A stretch of DNA of 64,000 bases. It comes from Natronospirales bacterium (GTDB lineage Bacteria > Pseudomonadota > Gammaproteobacteria > Natronospirales > REEB76). The notes beneath the pieces are model-generated. The model was not told where the DNA came from, did no database searches, and worked only from the letters and a program-made list of their open reading frames with translations. The position numbers and the translations under genes were made by a program. Positions within the stretch are counted from its first letter, which is position 1; each line of letters begins with the position of its first letter. The stretch covers positions 62,001-126,000 of the forward strand of contig JAKAXB010000005.1 in NCBI GenBank assembly GCA_021816765.1, read 5' to 3'. This document shows, piece after piece, positions 50,326-61,026 of the stretch.

Positions 50326-53208
50326 ATGAGTGAATCCTATCAGCAACGTTACCAGACGACCCCGCTCTTTGGCGGCAACGCGACCTACGTCGAGACTCTC
50401 TACGAACAATTCCTTGAGAATCCCGCCGCCATACCGGCGGCCTGGGCGGAGTATTTTCGCGGTTTTCAGGCGGCGTTGAGCGGCTCGCGCGACACGCCCC
50501 GAGGTCCGGTGGAACAGGAAATGCTTGCCCGTGCCCGCACGCAGCGCGTGGTGGCAGGCAACGGCAGCCTGCATCCTGAAGCGGCGCAGAAGCAGGCCGC
50601 GGTTATCAAGCTGATTGAGTCCTACCGCGGCCGCGGTCATCTGCGCGCCAGGCTGGACCCCCTCGGCCGGCACGTGCCGCCGGATGTGCCGGACCTGGAT
50701 CTGTCATTCCACGGCTTGAGCGAGGCGGATATGCACACGGTATTCAGCACCGTGTCGCTTGCCGGTCCCGACCGCATGCCCTTGAGTGATATCTGGTCCA
50801 TGCTGCAGGATGTTTATTGCGGTACGGTGGGTTTTGAATACATGCACGTCAGTAATGGCGAAGAACGCCTGTGGCTCAAGGATCGGATCGAAACCAGCCG
50901 GACGCACGCCAATCCCGGCAGCGGGGAAAAACTCGATATCCTGGCGTCGCTTGGCGCCGCGGAAGGTATGGAGAAGTATCTGCATACGAAATACGTAGGG
51001 CAGAAGCGTTTCTCCCTCGAGGGTGGAGAATCCCTGATCGTCATGCTGCATGATCTGGTGAAGCGGGGTGGCGGCATGGGCGTGCAGGAAGCGGTTATCG
51101 GCATGGCGCACCGCGGTCGACTCAATGTACTCATCAACGTGCTGGGCAAGTCGCCCAAAGAAATTTTTTCGGAATTCGAGGGCGTGTACGACCCGAAAAT
51201 CGCGGAAGGCTCCGGTGATGTGAAATATCACCTGGGATTCTCATCCGACGTCAAGACTCCCCATGGCATCGTGCATGTGGCCCTGGCGTTCAATCCCTCG
51301 CACCTGGAGATCGTCAATCCGGTGGTGGAGGGCTCGGTGCGTGCGCGCCAGGATCGCCGCGGCGATGTCAGGGGTGAGAGTGTGTTGCCGGTGCTGATCC
51401 ACGGCGATGCCGCTTTCGCCGGTCAGGGCATCGGCATGGAAACCCTGCAACTTTCCCAGGCGCGCGGGTTTTATACCGGCGGCACGGTGCATATCGTCCT
51501 GAATAACCAGATTGGTTTCACCATCAGCAATCCGCACGATGCACGCTCCACGCCGTATTGCACGGATATGGCCAAGATGCTGGAAGCGCCGGTATTCCAC
51601 GTGAACGGCGATGATCCCGAGGCGGCGGTATTTGTGACGCGGCTGGCGCTGGATTACCGTCAGAAATTCCACAAGGACGTGTTCGTTGACCTGGTGTGCT
51701 ACCGCCGCCACGGTCACAACGAGGCGGATGAACCCGCGGCCACGCAACCCATCATGTATCAGACCATCAGAAACCACGCCACTACGCGCAGCCTGTATGC
51801 GGATGTGCTGCGGCAGCAAGGCCTGGTCACGGCTGAGGCCGCGAATGCCGTGGCCGAGGAATACCGCAACCGCCTCGATACCGGCAAGCCGGTGGCGCCC
51901 GGCATTGCCGCGCATGTGCCCAATCAGTTCACCGTGGACTGGACCCGCTACCAGCAGCATCGCTGGAATGAGAGCGTGGATACCCGATTGGCGGCGGATC
52001 GTCTCAAGTTTCTCAGCGACGCGATGAACCGTGTACCCGCGGAAGTGGTATTGCATCCACGCGTGGCACGTATTTACGACGAACGCCGCAAGATGGCGGC
52101 AGGCACAATTCCCCTGGACTGGGGTTTCGCCGAAATCCTGGCCTATGCAAGCCTGGTTACCTCGGGGTATCCCGTGCGCCTCACGGGCCAGGATACCGGT
52201 CGGGGCACCTTCTTCCACCGGCATGCCGTGCTGCATAACCAGAAGGATGGCAGCACCTACATTCCACTGGAACATGTCGTCGGGGATCAAAAGCCGTTCA
52301 CCGTGGTGGATTCCCTGTTGTCCGAGGAAGCCGTCATGGGCTTCGAGTACGGCTACAGCACCGCCGAACCCGATGCCTTGGTAATCTGGGAGGCCCAATT
52401 CGGCGACTTTGGCAATGGCGCCCAGGTGGTCATTGACCAGTTCATCAGTGCGGGTGAGGCGAAATGGGGGCGCCTGTGCGGGCTGGTGCTGTTCCTGCCC
52501 CACGGTTATGAGGGGCAGGGGCCGGAACATTCCTCGGCGCGGCTGGAGCGCTATTTGCAGTTGTGCGCGGAGCACAACATGCAGGTGTGCGTACCGTCCA
52601 CGCCGGCGCAGATGTTTCATTTATTGCGCCGCCAGGTTATGCGGCCATACCGCAAGCCGCTGGTGATCATGACACCCAAGAGCCTGTTGCGTCACAAGCT
52701 GTCGGTATCCGCGCTCGCCGATCTTACCCACGGACGTTTTCACGTGGTCATTCCGGAAATTGATCCGCTGCGTCCGCCCAAGGTCAACCGTGTGGTGTTC
52801 TGTTCAGGCAAGGTGTATTTCGATCTGCTGGAAGCGCGCCGTGCCGGCAAAATTGACGACATTGCCGTGGTACGCATTGAGCAGTTGTATCCGTTTCCGC
52901 ACGACGAATATGCGGAGATCATCAATTTCTACGCCAATGCGCGCGATATCGTATGGTGCCAGGAAGAGCCACAGAATCAGGGTGCCTGGTACGAGATCCG
53001 GCATCGCCTGCAGGATCCGCTCAAGGCGCGGCATACACTGAGATATGCGGGACGTGCCGCTTCCGCCTCGCCGGCAGTGGGCTATGCGCAATTGCACCAG
53101 CAGCAGCAGCATGCGCTGGTTCAGGACGCCTTGGGGAAAAATACCGAGCCGGCACAATCCGTTGCCGGGGAAAACATTCAGACTAAAGCCGTTTCGGAGC
53201 AGGCATGA
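50326..53208 (+). CDS. sucA: 2-oxoglutarate dehydrogenase E1 component
   Basis: Thiamine-diphosphate-dependent E1 of the 2-oxoglutarate dehydrogenase complex (TCA cycle), forming succinyl-dihydrolipoyl-E2. The 960 residues have the normal N-terminal peripheral-subunit segment ([20 protein letters not shown]), [22 protein letters not shown], the ThDP site ([13 protein letters not shown]) and [16 protein letters not shown]. Length and motifs are full. The ATG is followed at the 3' end by a four-base ATGA overlap with sucB. An intergenic hairpin (GGCAC ... GTGCC) lies at about 50124-50155. Confidence 0.97.
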   Translation: MSESYQQRYQTTPLFGGNATYVETLYEQFLENPAAIPAAWAEYFRGFQAALSGSRDTPRGPVEQEMLARARTQRVVAGNGSLHPEAAQKQAAVIKLIESYRGRGHLRARLDPLGRHVPPDVPDLDLSFHGLSEADMHTVFSTVSLAGPDRMPLSDIWSMLQDVYCGTVGFEYMHVSNGEERLWLKDRIETSRTHANPGSGEKLDILASLGAAEGMEKYLHTKYVGQKRFSLEGGESLIVMLHDLVKRGGGMGVQEAVIGMAHRGRLNVLINVLGKSPKEIFSEFEGVYDPKIAEGSGDVKYHLGFSSDVKTPHGIVHVALAFNPSHLEIVNPVVEGSVRARQDRRGDVRGESVLPVLIHGDAAFAGQGIGMETLQLSQARGFYTGGTVHIVLNNQIGFTISNPHDARSTPYCTDMAKMLEAPVFHVNGDDPEAAVFVTRLALDYRQKFHKDVFVDLVCYRRHGHNEADEPAATQPIMYQTIRNHATTRSLYADVLRQQGLVTAEAANAVAEEYRNRLDTGKPVAPGIAAHVPNQFTVDWTRYQQHRWNESVDTRLAADRLKFLSDAMNRVPAEVVLHPRVARIYDERRKMAAGTIPLDWGFAEILAYASLVTSGYPVRLTGQDTGRGTFFHRHAVLHNQKDGSTYIPLEHVVGDQKPFTVVDSLLSEEAVMGFEYGYSTAEPDALVIWEAQFGDFGNGAQVVIDQFISAGEAKWGRLCGLVLFLPHGYEGQGPEHSSARLERYLQLCAEHNMQVCVPSTPAQMFHLLRRQVMRPYRKPLVIMTPKSLLRHKLSVSALADLTHGRFHVVIPEIDPLRPPKVNRVVFCSGKVYFDLLEARRAGKIDDIAVVRIEQLYPFPHDEYAEIINFYANARDIVWCQEEPQNQGAWYEIRHRLQDPLKARHTLRYAGRAASASPAVGYAQLHQQQQHALVQDALGKNTEPAQSVAGENIQTKAVSEQA

Positions 53209-54461
53209 GCATCGAAATCAAGGTCCCCCAGTTGCCGGAATCCATCCAGGACGCCACCCTCGTCGGTTGGCACAAGAAGCCGGGTGATACGGTCAAGCGC
53301 GACGAGAATCTGGTGGATATCGAGACCGACAAAGTGGTGCTGGAATGCCCGGCCCCCATGGACGGTGTGCTCAAGGAAATCAAAATCCAGGGCGGCACCA
53401 CCGTCACCGCCGGCCAGGTGATCGCCATTCTGGAGCCAGGTGCGGCGTCAACCGTCAAGCCCACCGCAATCGCATCGGCGGCGCCCGCCGTAGCCGCACC
53501 GCCCGCGGTATCCGTGGCAGCGTCATCGCCCCCCCGGACTGCCGCGCCCACCCGGGCCGGAGAGGAAGCCGGCGCGGGCGAAATGCCGCTCAGCCCATCC
53601 GTGCGCCGGCTGGTGGAGGAGAACCAGCTCGATCCCGCGGGTATCCAGGGCACGGGCCGTGATGGCCGTCTCACCAAAGCTGATGTGCTCGACTACCTCG
53701 ACAGGGGCGGCAAGCAGGCGCCGCCGGCCGCGCGTGTGCCCGTCCCCCGTCCGGCGGCGGGTCGCCAGGATCGGCGCGTGCCCATGACGCGCATGCGTGC
53801 GCGCATCGCCGAGCGGCTTACTGAATCTCAGATCAATACCGTGATGCTCACCTCCTTCAACGAGGTGGATCTGTCCGCGGTTATGGCACTGCGCAGCAAA
53901 TACAAGGACAAATTCGAGAAAGAACGGGGCATAAAGTTGGGTTTTATGTCGTTCTTCGTCAAGGCGGTGGTGGAGGCATTGAAGAAATACCCGGTGGTCA
54001 ATGCCTCGGTGGAAGGCAGCGACATCATTTACCACGACTACTGGGATATCAGCGTGGCGGTGTCCACGCCGCGCGGACTCGTGACCCCGGTACTGCGTGA
54101 CGCCGACCAGATGGATTTCGCCGGGATCGAACAGGCCCTGGCGGATCTTGCGGTACGTGCCCGCGACGGCAAAATCAGCATTGAGGAGCTCACCGGCGGC
54201 ACCTTCACCATCACCAATGGCGGGGTGTTCGGCTCGCTGTTCTCCACGCCCATCATCAATCCGCCGCAGAGTGCCATCCTCGGCATGCATGCCATCAAGG
54301 AGCGCGCGGTGGTGGTGGACGGCCATGTGGCGGCTCGGCCCATGATGTACATCGCCATCACTTACGACCATCGTATTGTGGATGGCCGCGAGGCGGTGCT
54401 GTTCCTGGTCTCCATCAAGGAGCAACTGGAAGATCCCGCGCGTTTGCTGTTACAGATCTGA
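53205..54461 (+). CDS. sucB: Dihydrolipoyllysine succinyltransferase (E2)
   Basis: E2 core of the 2-oxoglutarate dehydrogenase complex. One lipoyl domain with the modified lysine in IETDKVVLE (Lys43), an Ala/Pro-rich linker, a peripheral subunit-binding domain ([20 protein letters not shown]) and the acyltransferase core with the catalytic [12 protein letters not shown]. 418 residues, normal length. It overlaps sucA by four bases and is followed 76 bp later by the E3 gene. Confidence 0.97.
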   Translation: MSIEIKVPQLPESIQDATLVGWHKKPGDTVKRDENLVDIETDKVVLECPAPMDGVLKEIKIQGGTTVTAGQVIAILEPGAASTVKPTAIASAAPAVAAPPAVSVAASSPPRTAAPTRAGEEAGAGEMPLSPSVRRLVEENQLDPAGIQGTGRDGRLTKADVLDYLDRGGKQAPPAARVPVPRPAAGRQDRRVPMTRMRARIAERLTESQINTVMLTSFNEVDLSAVMALRSKYKDKFEKERGIKLGFMSFFVKAVVEALKKYPVVNASVEGSDIIYHDYWDISVAVSTPRGLVTPVLRDADQMDFAGIEQALADLAVRARDGKISIEELTGGTFTITNGGVFGSLFSTPIINPPQSAILGMHAIKERAVVVDGHVAARPMMYIAITYDHRIVDGREAVLFLVSIKEQLEDPARLLLQI

Positions 54462-54536
54462 TTTTTACTCCTTGTCCATAATCTTCCCATTGGGGGGAAG
54501 CAGGATGAGGGGATATTGCTCAGTAAGGAAAACCAG

Positions 54537-55970
54537 ATGAGTCAAACCTTCGATGTTGTGGTGATCGGCGCCGGTCCGGCCGGTTACGTGGCCGCCATCC
54601 GTGCCGCGCAAAACGGCCTCAAGACCGCCTGCGTGGACAACTGGAAGAACCTCGACGGCAAGCATGCCTTCGGCGGCACCTGCCTGAATGCCGGTTGTAT
54701 TCCCTCCAAGGCGCTGCTGGAATCATCGGAAATGTTCCACAAGGCGCAGCATGAGCTCGCCGCCCATGGCATCCAGGTGGGTAATGCGATGATGAATGTG
54801 GCCGTTATGCAGGCGCGTAAGTCCAGGATCGTACAGAGTCTCACCGGCGGCATTGCCGCGCTGTTCAAGTCCAATAACGTTATCGGCATCCGCGGCACGG
54901 CGAAGCTGCTCAAGAATGGCAGGGTGGAGGTGACCGACTTCGACGCTCCCGATAAGAAAGACACACTCGAAACCAAGCACGTTATCCTCGCCGCCGGTTC
55001 GGAGCCGGTGGAATTGAAGGTTGCGCCCTTTGACCGCAGGGATATCGTGGATTCCTGGGGTGCATTGGAGTTCCCCACAGCACCCAAACGCCTCGGCGTC
55101 ATCGGCGGCGGGGTGATTGGCCTGGAATTGGGCAGCGTGTGGCACCGTCTGGGTTCCCAGGTGACCATCCTCGAAGCCATGGACAATTTCCTGTTCATGA
55201 CGGATCAGCAGATCGCCCAGACAGCGGCACGCGAGTTCAGGAAACAGGGGCTGGATGTCCGCCTGGGCGCAAAAGTCACAGGCGCCGACAAGGGCAAGAG
55301 CGGCATCAGCGTGCATTACGAGGACAGGGATGGCATGCACGACATTGAAGTGGACAAGCTCATCGTCGCCGTGGGCCGGCGTCCCGCCACCCGAAACCTG
55401 TTGGAGGAGGGCACGGGTGTAAAACGCGACCCGCGCGGATTCATACAGGTGGATAAGGAATGCCGCAGCGGCGTGAAGAATGTCTGGGCTGTCGGCGATT
55501 GCGTGCGCGGTCCCATGCTGGCCCACAAGGGTTCGGAAGAGGGCGTTATGGTAGCGGACCTGATCGCCGGCCGGGTTGCCGAGATGAATTACGCTGTGAT
55601 CCCCTCGGTCATTTACACCTGGCCCGAGATTGCCTGGGTGGGTAAGACCGAGGAGGAACTCAAAACACAGGGCGTCCAATACAAGGCCGGCACCTTTCCG
55701 TTCACCGCCAACGGCCGTGCCAAAGCCATGGAGGCACCCGTGGGTTTGGTGAAGATGCTGGCGGATGCCCGCAGTGACGAAATTCTCGGCGTGCACATCG
55801 TCGGGCCCCTGGCGTCAGAAATGATCGCCGAGGCAGTCACCGCCATGGAGTTTCGCGCCAGCGCCGAGGACCTGCAGCGTACCATCCATGCGCACCCGAC
55901 GCTCTCCGAGGCCATGCACGAAGCAGCGCTGGCGGTGGATAAGCATGCTATCCATGCCATCAACAAATAA
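54537..55970 (+). CDS. lpdA: Dihydrolipoyl dehydrogenase (E3)
   Basis: FAD-dependent disulfide reductase that reoxidises E2 lipoamide with NAD+. 477 residues with GAGPAG at 11-16, redox cysteines in GGTCLNAGCIPSK (Cys49, Cys54), NAD-binding GGGVIGLELG and the C-terminal HAHPTLSEAMHEAA. ATG 54537 has AAGGAA at a good distance; a start at 54516 adds seven unconserved residues. It completes the sucA-sucB-lpd operon. Confidence 0.97.
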   Translation: MSQTFDVVVIGAGPAGYVAAIRAAQNGLKTACVDNWKNLDGKHAFGGTCLNAGCIPSKALLESSEMFHKAQHELAAHGIQVGNAMMNVAVMQARKSRIVQSLTGGIAALFKSNNVIGIRGTAKLLKNGRVEVTDFDAPDKKDTLETKHVILAAGSEPVELKVAPFDRRDIVDSWGALEFPTAPKRLGVIGGGVIGLELGSVWHRLGSQVTILEAMDNFLFMTDQQIAQTAAREFRKQGLDVRLGAKVTGADKGKSGISVHYEDRDGMHDIEVDKLIVAVGRRPATRNLLEEGTGVKRDPRGFIQVDKECRSGVKNVWAVGDCVRGPMLAHKGSEEGVMVADLIAGRVAEMNYAVIPSVIYTWPEIAWVGKTEEELKTQGVQYKAGTFPFTANGRAKAMEAPVGLVKMLADARSDEILGVHIVGPLASEMIAEAVTAMEFRASAEDLQRTIHAHPTLSEAMHEAALAVDKHAIHAINK

Positions 55971-56039
55971 CGGGTTATTTTCCATAAGCCAGGGCAGGCC
56001 CCTGCAGGCATCTTTCGTTTTCCGCAGGGCGGTGGGAAC

Positions 56040-57107
56040 ATGGCAACGCGCATGAGCAAGAAACTCATAGCAGTCCTGTGCCTGCTGCTGTCACCGGTCA
56101 TCGGCTGGTGCGCGGTGCCCTCCCACGCGGTGGTGTTCATGTACCACCGCTTCGGTGACAACCGTTATCCCTCCACCAATGTCCGCCTCAGCCGTTTTGA
56201 TGCCCAGCTTGACTGGTTGGCGCAGAACCATTATCAGGTGTGGCCGCTGCCGAAGATCGTGGATTACCTCAAGTCAAATAAACCCATCCCCGATCATGTG
56301 GTGGCGATTACCATCGACGATGCCTATCAAACCGTGTATGAGTACGCCTACCCGCGTCTGAAGGCGCGTGGCTGGCCGTTCACGGTGTTCGTGGAAACCA
56401 ACTCGGTGGACCGGCATTTCCCGGATTTCATGACCTGGCATGAATTGCGCGAGATGGGCCGGCACGGCGCCAACTTCGGCGATCATACCCTGAGTCATCC
56501 GCACCTGGCCTTCCGCCTGCCAGGCGAGAGCGATATGGCGTGGGCGGAACGCATGCACCGCGAAATTCTCGGTGCCCAGGCACGCTTGCAGGCGGAACTG
56601 GGACCGGGCACCAACGAGTCACCGAAACTTTTTGCCTACCCTTACGGTGAGTACGACAGGGACTTGACTGAGCTGGTGAACGGCCTCGGTTTCGTGGCCT
56701 TTGGCCAGCAGGCCGGTGCGCTGGGTGAACCGTTCGATCCGCGCGCGTTGCCGCGTTTTCCCATCGAGGAGGGCTACAGCAGTCTTGCCAGCTTCGCTCT
56801 CAAGGCCGCGAGCCTGCCGCTGCCGATTCAGTCGCTGAGACCCTGGAACCCGTTGGTCACGGCCGCCAACAATCCGCCGCGCCTGGAAGTGAGCCTCGAT
56901 CCCGGCCGCGTGCCGCCTGCGACACTGCACTGCTATCTCAACGGTCCACCCATGCCCATCACTTGGCTGAATACTGCACATACCCGCTTCAGCATCCGGG
57001 CACCGCAGCCGGTGGGGGTGGGACGCACCCGCTACAACTGCACCGCACGGGTCAACGGCCGCTATTACTGGTACAGCCAAATCTGGCTGCTGCCGCCGGC
57101 ATCCTGA
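56040..57107 (+). CDS. Polysaccharide deacetylase (NodB homology)
   Basis: An exported carbohydrate esterase family 4 protein of 355 residues. Signal peptide MATRMSKKLIAVLCLLLSPVIGWC; NodB domain with the catalytic pair in TIDDAYQTVY (Asp93, Asp94; more usually TFDDG), the metal site DHTLSHPHL, and FAYPYGEYD. The C-terminal third is a beta-rich extension. The substrate, peptidoglycan or an exopolysaccharide, is unknown. A GGTGGGAAC ribosome-binding region precedes the ATG. It lies 70 bp after lpd and is convergent with the Bax-like gene. Confidence 0.88.
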   Translation: MATRMSKKLIAVLCLLLSPVIGWCAVPSHAVVFMYHRFGDNRYPSTNVRLSRFDAQLDWLAQNHYQVWPLPKIVDYLKSNKPIPDHVVAITIDDAYQTVYEYAYPRLKARGWPFTVFVETNSVDRHFPDFMTWHELREMGRHGANFGDHTLSHPHLAFRLPGESDMAWAERMHREILGAQARLQAELGPGTNESPKLFAYPYGEYDRDLTELVNGLGFVAFGQQAGALGEPFDPRALPRFPIEEGYSSLASFALKAASLPLPIQSLRPWNPLVTAANNPPRLEVSLDPGRVPPATLHCYLNGPPMPITWLNTAHTRFSIRAPQPVGVGRTRYNCTARVNGRYYWYSQIWLLPPAS

Positions 57108-57207
57108 GACGGCCGAGTGCTTGCGGGTTCAAGCCGGAAGCAGTCTGCGGCCTGTCCCGCTCTGCATCCAAGACCGCCATAACTAAGGAGTGAAGGCACT
57201 CGGGGGT

Positions 57208-58080
57208 TTATTCACCCAGATTGGTAAGTGAAAGGTTGGCGAGCCCGGAAAGATCATTGCCGCGGATCATGGCGCGGATGCTGGCGATGTACACATCTCC
57301 GGTGATGGAATAGCGGTTCAGCGCCCCCGCCAGTTGGAAAGCATCCAGCGGCTTGCCTGCAGCGCGCATTTGTGCGCGCAGGTTGCGGAAATCCACATAG
57401 GCAAAACCGATGTTGATGTTGTGCAGGTAGGCGCGCACCGAGGTCTGGATGTTGGGATAAACGCGTACCAAGTGGTTGGCGTCGCTGGGACGATCAACGG
57501 GCACGCTTCCCTGGTTCTGGTCCCAGGTCCAGATGCCGAAAAGATTGTTGCCCTCGAGGGCGAAGCGCGAAGTGCCCCAGCCGCTTTCTTGTGCCGCCTG
57601 GGCCAGCACCAGCGCCACGGGCACGATATCCACCCGGTTGAGCAGCGTCTCCCGAACCGTCGGATCGTTCAGGTCGCCCGTGACACGGTATCGGCTGGCG
57701 ATGGCAACCACTTCCTGGCCGGCATCGGATTGCGGATCAAGGGCGCCCTGGCCGAATTGCTGCAGCAGAAACACCCGCTGGTTCCAGATACGCAGATTCT
57801 CCGCCAGCACAATTGGCAACAGCGCGCGGAAGAACACCGTCTTTTTTTCTTCCTTGTCGAGGGTGTCGAGGCCGTAAGGTAGGTTTTCGATGGCGTAGGG
57901 CGGTACCGTATCCTGGGGTGGCCAGGAATAGTCCTCGCTGGAAAAGATGTTTTCCAACGCCGCCGCCGATGGCGGCTTGATGGGAATGAGCTGGACGCTG
58001 GCAATAATCGCCGGGGCGGATTTGGCAGGCGCGTGGTAGTGGCGCCAGACGATGAATCCAGCCACCAGGAAGGGGATCAC
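57208..58080 (-). CDS. Bax-like membrane-anchored glucosaminidase
   Basis: Peptidoglycan N-acetylglucosaminidase-like protein (GH73 fold). The catalytic region includes ALVLAQAAQESGWGTSRFALEGNNLFGIWTW, in which the Glu of QESGWG is the likely acid, and a C-terminal SVRAYLHNINIGFAYVDFR. From the GTG at 58080 the anchor is only about 12 hydrophobic residues. The frame stays open to a TAG near 58224 and extends the TM helix (FLGYILLSVIPFLVAGFIVW) behind a basic segment, but no ATG/GTG/TTG occurs there. Downstream of relA on the same strand. Confidence 0.75.
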   Translation of the reverse strand: MIPFLVAGFIVWRHYHAPAKSAPAIIASVQLIPIKPPSAAALENIFSSEDYSWPPQDTVPPYAIENLPYGLDTLDKEEKKTVFFRALLPIVLAENLRIWNQRVFLLQQFGQGALDPQSDAGQEVVAIASRYRVTGDLNDPTVRETLLNRVDIVPVALVLAQAAQESGWGTSRFALEGNNLFGIWTWDQNQGSVPVDRPSDANHLVRVYPNIQTSVRAYLHNINIGFAYVDFRNLRAQMRAAGKPLDAFQLAGALNRYSITGDVYIASIRAMIRGNDLSGLANLSLTNLGE

Positions 58081-58227
58081 GGAGAGCAGTATGTAGCCCA
58101 GAAACCGGCCAATCCGGCCCGCCAGGGTTCTGCGAGGCTGACTGCTTCCTTGGCCGCTGATGACCTGCTCCTCGCTGTGCAGACAGGCGGAATTTAGTAC
58201 ATGTGCGGCCCGAAAGGAACCCCCCGG

Positions 58228-60345
58228 CTAAGCCCGCATGTATCGGCTGGCCCGCAGCACGCCCGCTATCCGGGCAAGGCGCGCCAGCAGGCGCGTGAGA
58301 TCGCACAGGTCGGTGACTGTGAGCGTCAGGCGTATCAGCGCCAAGCCGCTGTCTGCCGCAAGCTGGGTTTGCGTGGCCAGTATCCGGATTTTTTCATGGG
58401 CGATGGCTGCCGTGAGTTCGGCAAGCAGGCCACGGCGCTCCCGGGCTTCAATCGCCACTTCCACCGGATAACCCTGTTCACCGCGTTGCCAGGCCACCGC
58501 TATCTCCCGATCCGGTGAACGGGTCAGCAGACGCTTCAGGCCGGCACAGTCCGTCCGGTGCACGCTGATGCCACGGCCGCGGGTAACGTAGCCCCGAACC
58601 GTATCGCCCGGCAGCGGATGGCAGCAGCGGGCGAGGCTGGTGAGCAGGTTGCTGACATCCGCCACCGCAATCGCGGGTGCGGGTGATTTATGCGGCCGTC
58701 GTTGTTTCGCCATTGACGCGGGCGAGGCAACAGCGGGGGTCCTTGCAGCCAGCTCCCGCTGCAGAGCACCGGCAATCTGCGCGGCGCTGACATCGCCCGC
58801 CCCCATGGCGGCAAACAGTTCATCCAGCGTCGGGAAGGAAAATTGACGCAGCAGCCGTTCAGGGCGGAATTCCCGCAAACCCAGCCGCTCCAGTTCCCGT
58901 TCCAGCGCCTCGTGACCGTGACGGATATTCTGTTGCCGGTCCTGGGCGCGGAAAAAGGCGCGCACTTTGTCGCGCGCGCGACTGGTGGCAAGCAGACCCG
59001 TCAGCGGATTGAGCCAGTCACGGCTGGGTTCCCGTACCCGGCCGGCGAGGATGTCCACCTGGTCGCCGCTTTCAAGTATGCGGGTAAGCACTACCAGGCG
59101 GCCGTTCACGCGTGCGCCGCGGCAGCGGTGGCCCAGATCAGTGTGAATGTAATAGGCGAAATCCAGCGGCGTGGCGCCGCACGGCAAATCCACCACCTCG
59201 CCCTTGGGGGTAAGCACATACACGCGCTCGTCCACCAGTTCGGAACGGAAGCGGTCTATGAAATCCGCATCGCTGTCGTCGGGCGAGAGCAGTTGACGCA
59301 GCCAGCCGAGACGCGTTTCGAGCCCGGCGTCAAAACGCCCGCCTTCCTTGTAGCGCCAGTGGGCAGCCACTCCCCACTCCGCATGCCGGTGCATCTCATG
59401 GGTGCGAATCTGGATTTCCATGGGGCGGTTATCCGGGCCGATGACCGCCGTATGCAGCGAGCGATAGAGGTTGTCTTTGGGCGCACCGATGTAGTCGTCA
59501 AACTCCTTGGGAATGGGATGCCAGAGGTTGTGCACCATGCCGAGTGCGGCGTAGCAGTCAGCCGGCGTGTCCACCAGTACGCGGACCGCGCGGATATCAC
59601 ATAGTTCGCTGAATTGCAGTTGCTTGCGCTGCAATTTTCGCCAGATACTGTAGAGATGTTTTGGCCGTCCGGCCACGGATGCGGCCACGTTTGCTTCCTG
59701 GAGCTTGCGTTCCAATGTCGCGCTTACCTGGGCAATGAAGGCTTCGCGATCGGTGCGCCGCTCACGCAACCAGCCGGCCACCTGCCGGTAGTGTTCCGGT
59801 TGCAGATAGCGAAATGCCAGATCCTCCAGTTCCCACTTGAGCTGCCACATGCCGAGGCGGCTGGCGAGTGGTGCATAGATTTCCCGCGTCGCGCGGGCGA
59901 GGGCCCGCTGATCGGCGGGTGGCGCCTTTTTTGCCGTACGCAGATCGTAGAGACGCTCCGCCAGGCGTATCACCAGCACGCGCGCATCGCGGATGACCGC
60001 CAGCAGCAATTTGCGCAGGTTTTCCGCCTGCTCCGGTGAAGGCGGCAAACCCGTCTGCTCGCTGATGCTTTCCACCGCCGGCAGGGCCAGCACCTCCTGC
60101 GCCAGCCGGGCAGCCTCGCTGCCGATCCGAAGATCCAGGGTTTCCGCCGCCCACACACCCGCCGCCGCCAACGGCACCGCATAGCCCGCACGGGCGAGCA
60201 GCGCATCCAGTTGCAATCCGACGAGGATTGCCGCCACGCCTTCGGCCCGGTTGCGTACTGCATCGGGCAGTGTCACCGGGGCGAGATGCGTGAATTCCCC
60301 CGCCGCCGGTGCGGGGAATGTGGCTGAGGCAAGCGGTGTGGGCAT
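58228..60345 (-). CDS. relA: (p)ppGpp synthetase, RelA type
   Basis: Synthesises (p)ppGpp on stalled ribosomes. 705 residues: the HD domain is degenerate, without the HD pair, as in RelA; the synthetase has GRPKHLYSIWRKLQRK, FDDYIGAPKDN (the EFDD form associated with RelA, next to YRSLHTAV) and HAEWGVAAHWRYKEG; TGS (VYVLTPKGEVVDLPCGATPLDFAY), a middle helical part and a C-terminal ACT domain (PVEVAIEARERRGLLAELTAA). The zinc-finger cysteines appear as CCHPLPGD. The start ATG 60345 is plausible. Confidence 0.93.
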   Translation of the reverse strand: MPTPLASATFPAPAAGEFTHLAPVTLPDAVRNRAEGVAAILVGLQLDALLARAGYAVPLAAAGVWAAETLDLRIGSEAARLAQEVLALPAVESISEQTGLPPSPEQAENLRKLLLAVIRDARVLVIRLAERLYDLRTAKKAPPADQRALARATREIYAPLASRLGMWQLKWELEDLAFRYLQPEHYRQVAGWLRERRTDREAFIAQVSATLERKLQEANVAASVAGRPKHLYSIWRKLQRKQLQFSELCDIRAVRVLVDTPADCYAALGMVHNLWHPIPKEFDDYIGAPKDNLYRSLHTAVIGPDNRPMEIQIRTHEMHRHAEWGVAAHWRYKEGGRFDAGLETRLGWLRQLLSPDDSDADFIDRFRSELVDERVYVLTPKGEVVDLPCGATPLDFAYYIHTDLGHRCRGARVNGRLVVLTRILESGDQVDILAGRVREPSRDWLNPLTGLLATSRARDKVRAFFRAQDRQQNIRHGHEALERELERLGLREFRPERLLRQFSFPTLDELFAAMGAGDVSAAQIAGALQRELAARTPAVASPASMAKQRRPHKSPAPAIAVADVSNLLTSLARCCHPLPGDTVRGYVTRGRGISVHRTDCAGLKRLLTRSPDREIAVAWQRGEQGYPVEVAIEARERRGLLAELTAAIAHEKIRILATQTQLAADSGLALIRLTLTVTDLCDLTRLLARLARIAGVLRASRYMRA

Positions 60346-60438
60346 GGAAGTCAGCGGGCAAAAGCTGCCGGATTCATGTGTTTACCGTTATCATACTCAC
60401 TTTGCAAACCTTGTTATTCACGCTTGAGGAGACCCCCC

Positions 60439-61002
60439 ATGCTGTTGCGCAGTACCGGCCTTTTTGTGGCACTTGCCCTCGCGGCATTTGCCGTCCATGC
60501 GGATAACCTGGATATCAATCTGGGCAGTAACGCAGCCTCCATCAACTATACTGCCAATCTGAGCAGCACCGGATTGGAAGGCGACGTCGGCTACCTGCAC
60601 CACACCGGTTCCGTGGATATCGGCGATGTGGGATTGCAGGTGGTGGGTAACGCCAACCCGGTGGGTTCACCCCTCATTTTCGCCGTAGGCGGCAAGGTAT
60701 TCTTTATCAGCCCCAGGCGATATGCCGGCAACGGCACCGTGCTGGGCCTCGGCGGACGTTTCAATTACACTTGGCCCACCTACAATCGCTTTACCCTTGG
60801 CGGCGAACTTTACTACGCGCCCAAGATCGTGTCGTTCAACAACGCCGATCGCTATCTGCAATACGGCGTGCGCGCCGGTTACGAAATCCTGCGTAATGCG
60901 GAGCTGTATGTGGGGTACCGGCATATTTCCGGGGCGTTTACCGGCACCGGCACGCTTACGCTGGATAGCGGTTTCGTGGCCGGTTTGAGCCTCACGTTCT
61001 GA
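60439..61002 (+). CDS. YfaZ-family outer-membrane protein
   Basis: A 187-residue beta-barrel protein with a signal peptide (MLLRSTGLFVALALAAFAVHA). The mature part has alternating strands with Tyr/Gly-rich turns (GGRFNYTW, YLQYGVRAGYEI) and the YfaZ-type ending LYVGYRHISGAF...FVAGLSLTF. Its function is unknown. GAGGAG lies ten bases before ATG 60439; the open frame from 60376 lacks support. It is divergent from relA and 24 bp upstream of yebC. Confidence 0.8.
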   Translation: MLLRSTGLFVALALAAFAVHADNLDINLGSNAASINYTANLSSTGLEGDVGYLHHTGSVDIGDVGLQVVGNANPVGSPLIFAVGGKVFFISPRRYAGNGTVLGLGGRFNYTWPTYNRFTLGGELYYAPKIVSFNNADRYLQYGVRAGYEILRNAELYVGYRHISGAFTGTGTLTLDSGFVAGLSLTF

Positions 61003-61026
61003 AGGCGCGACCACGCGGGTAAGGTC

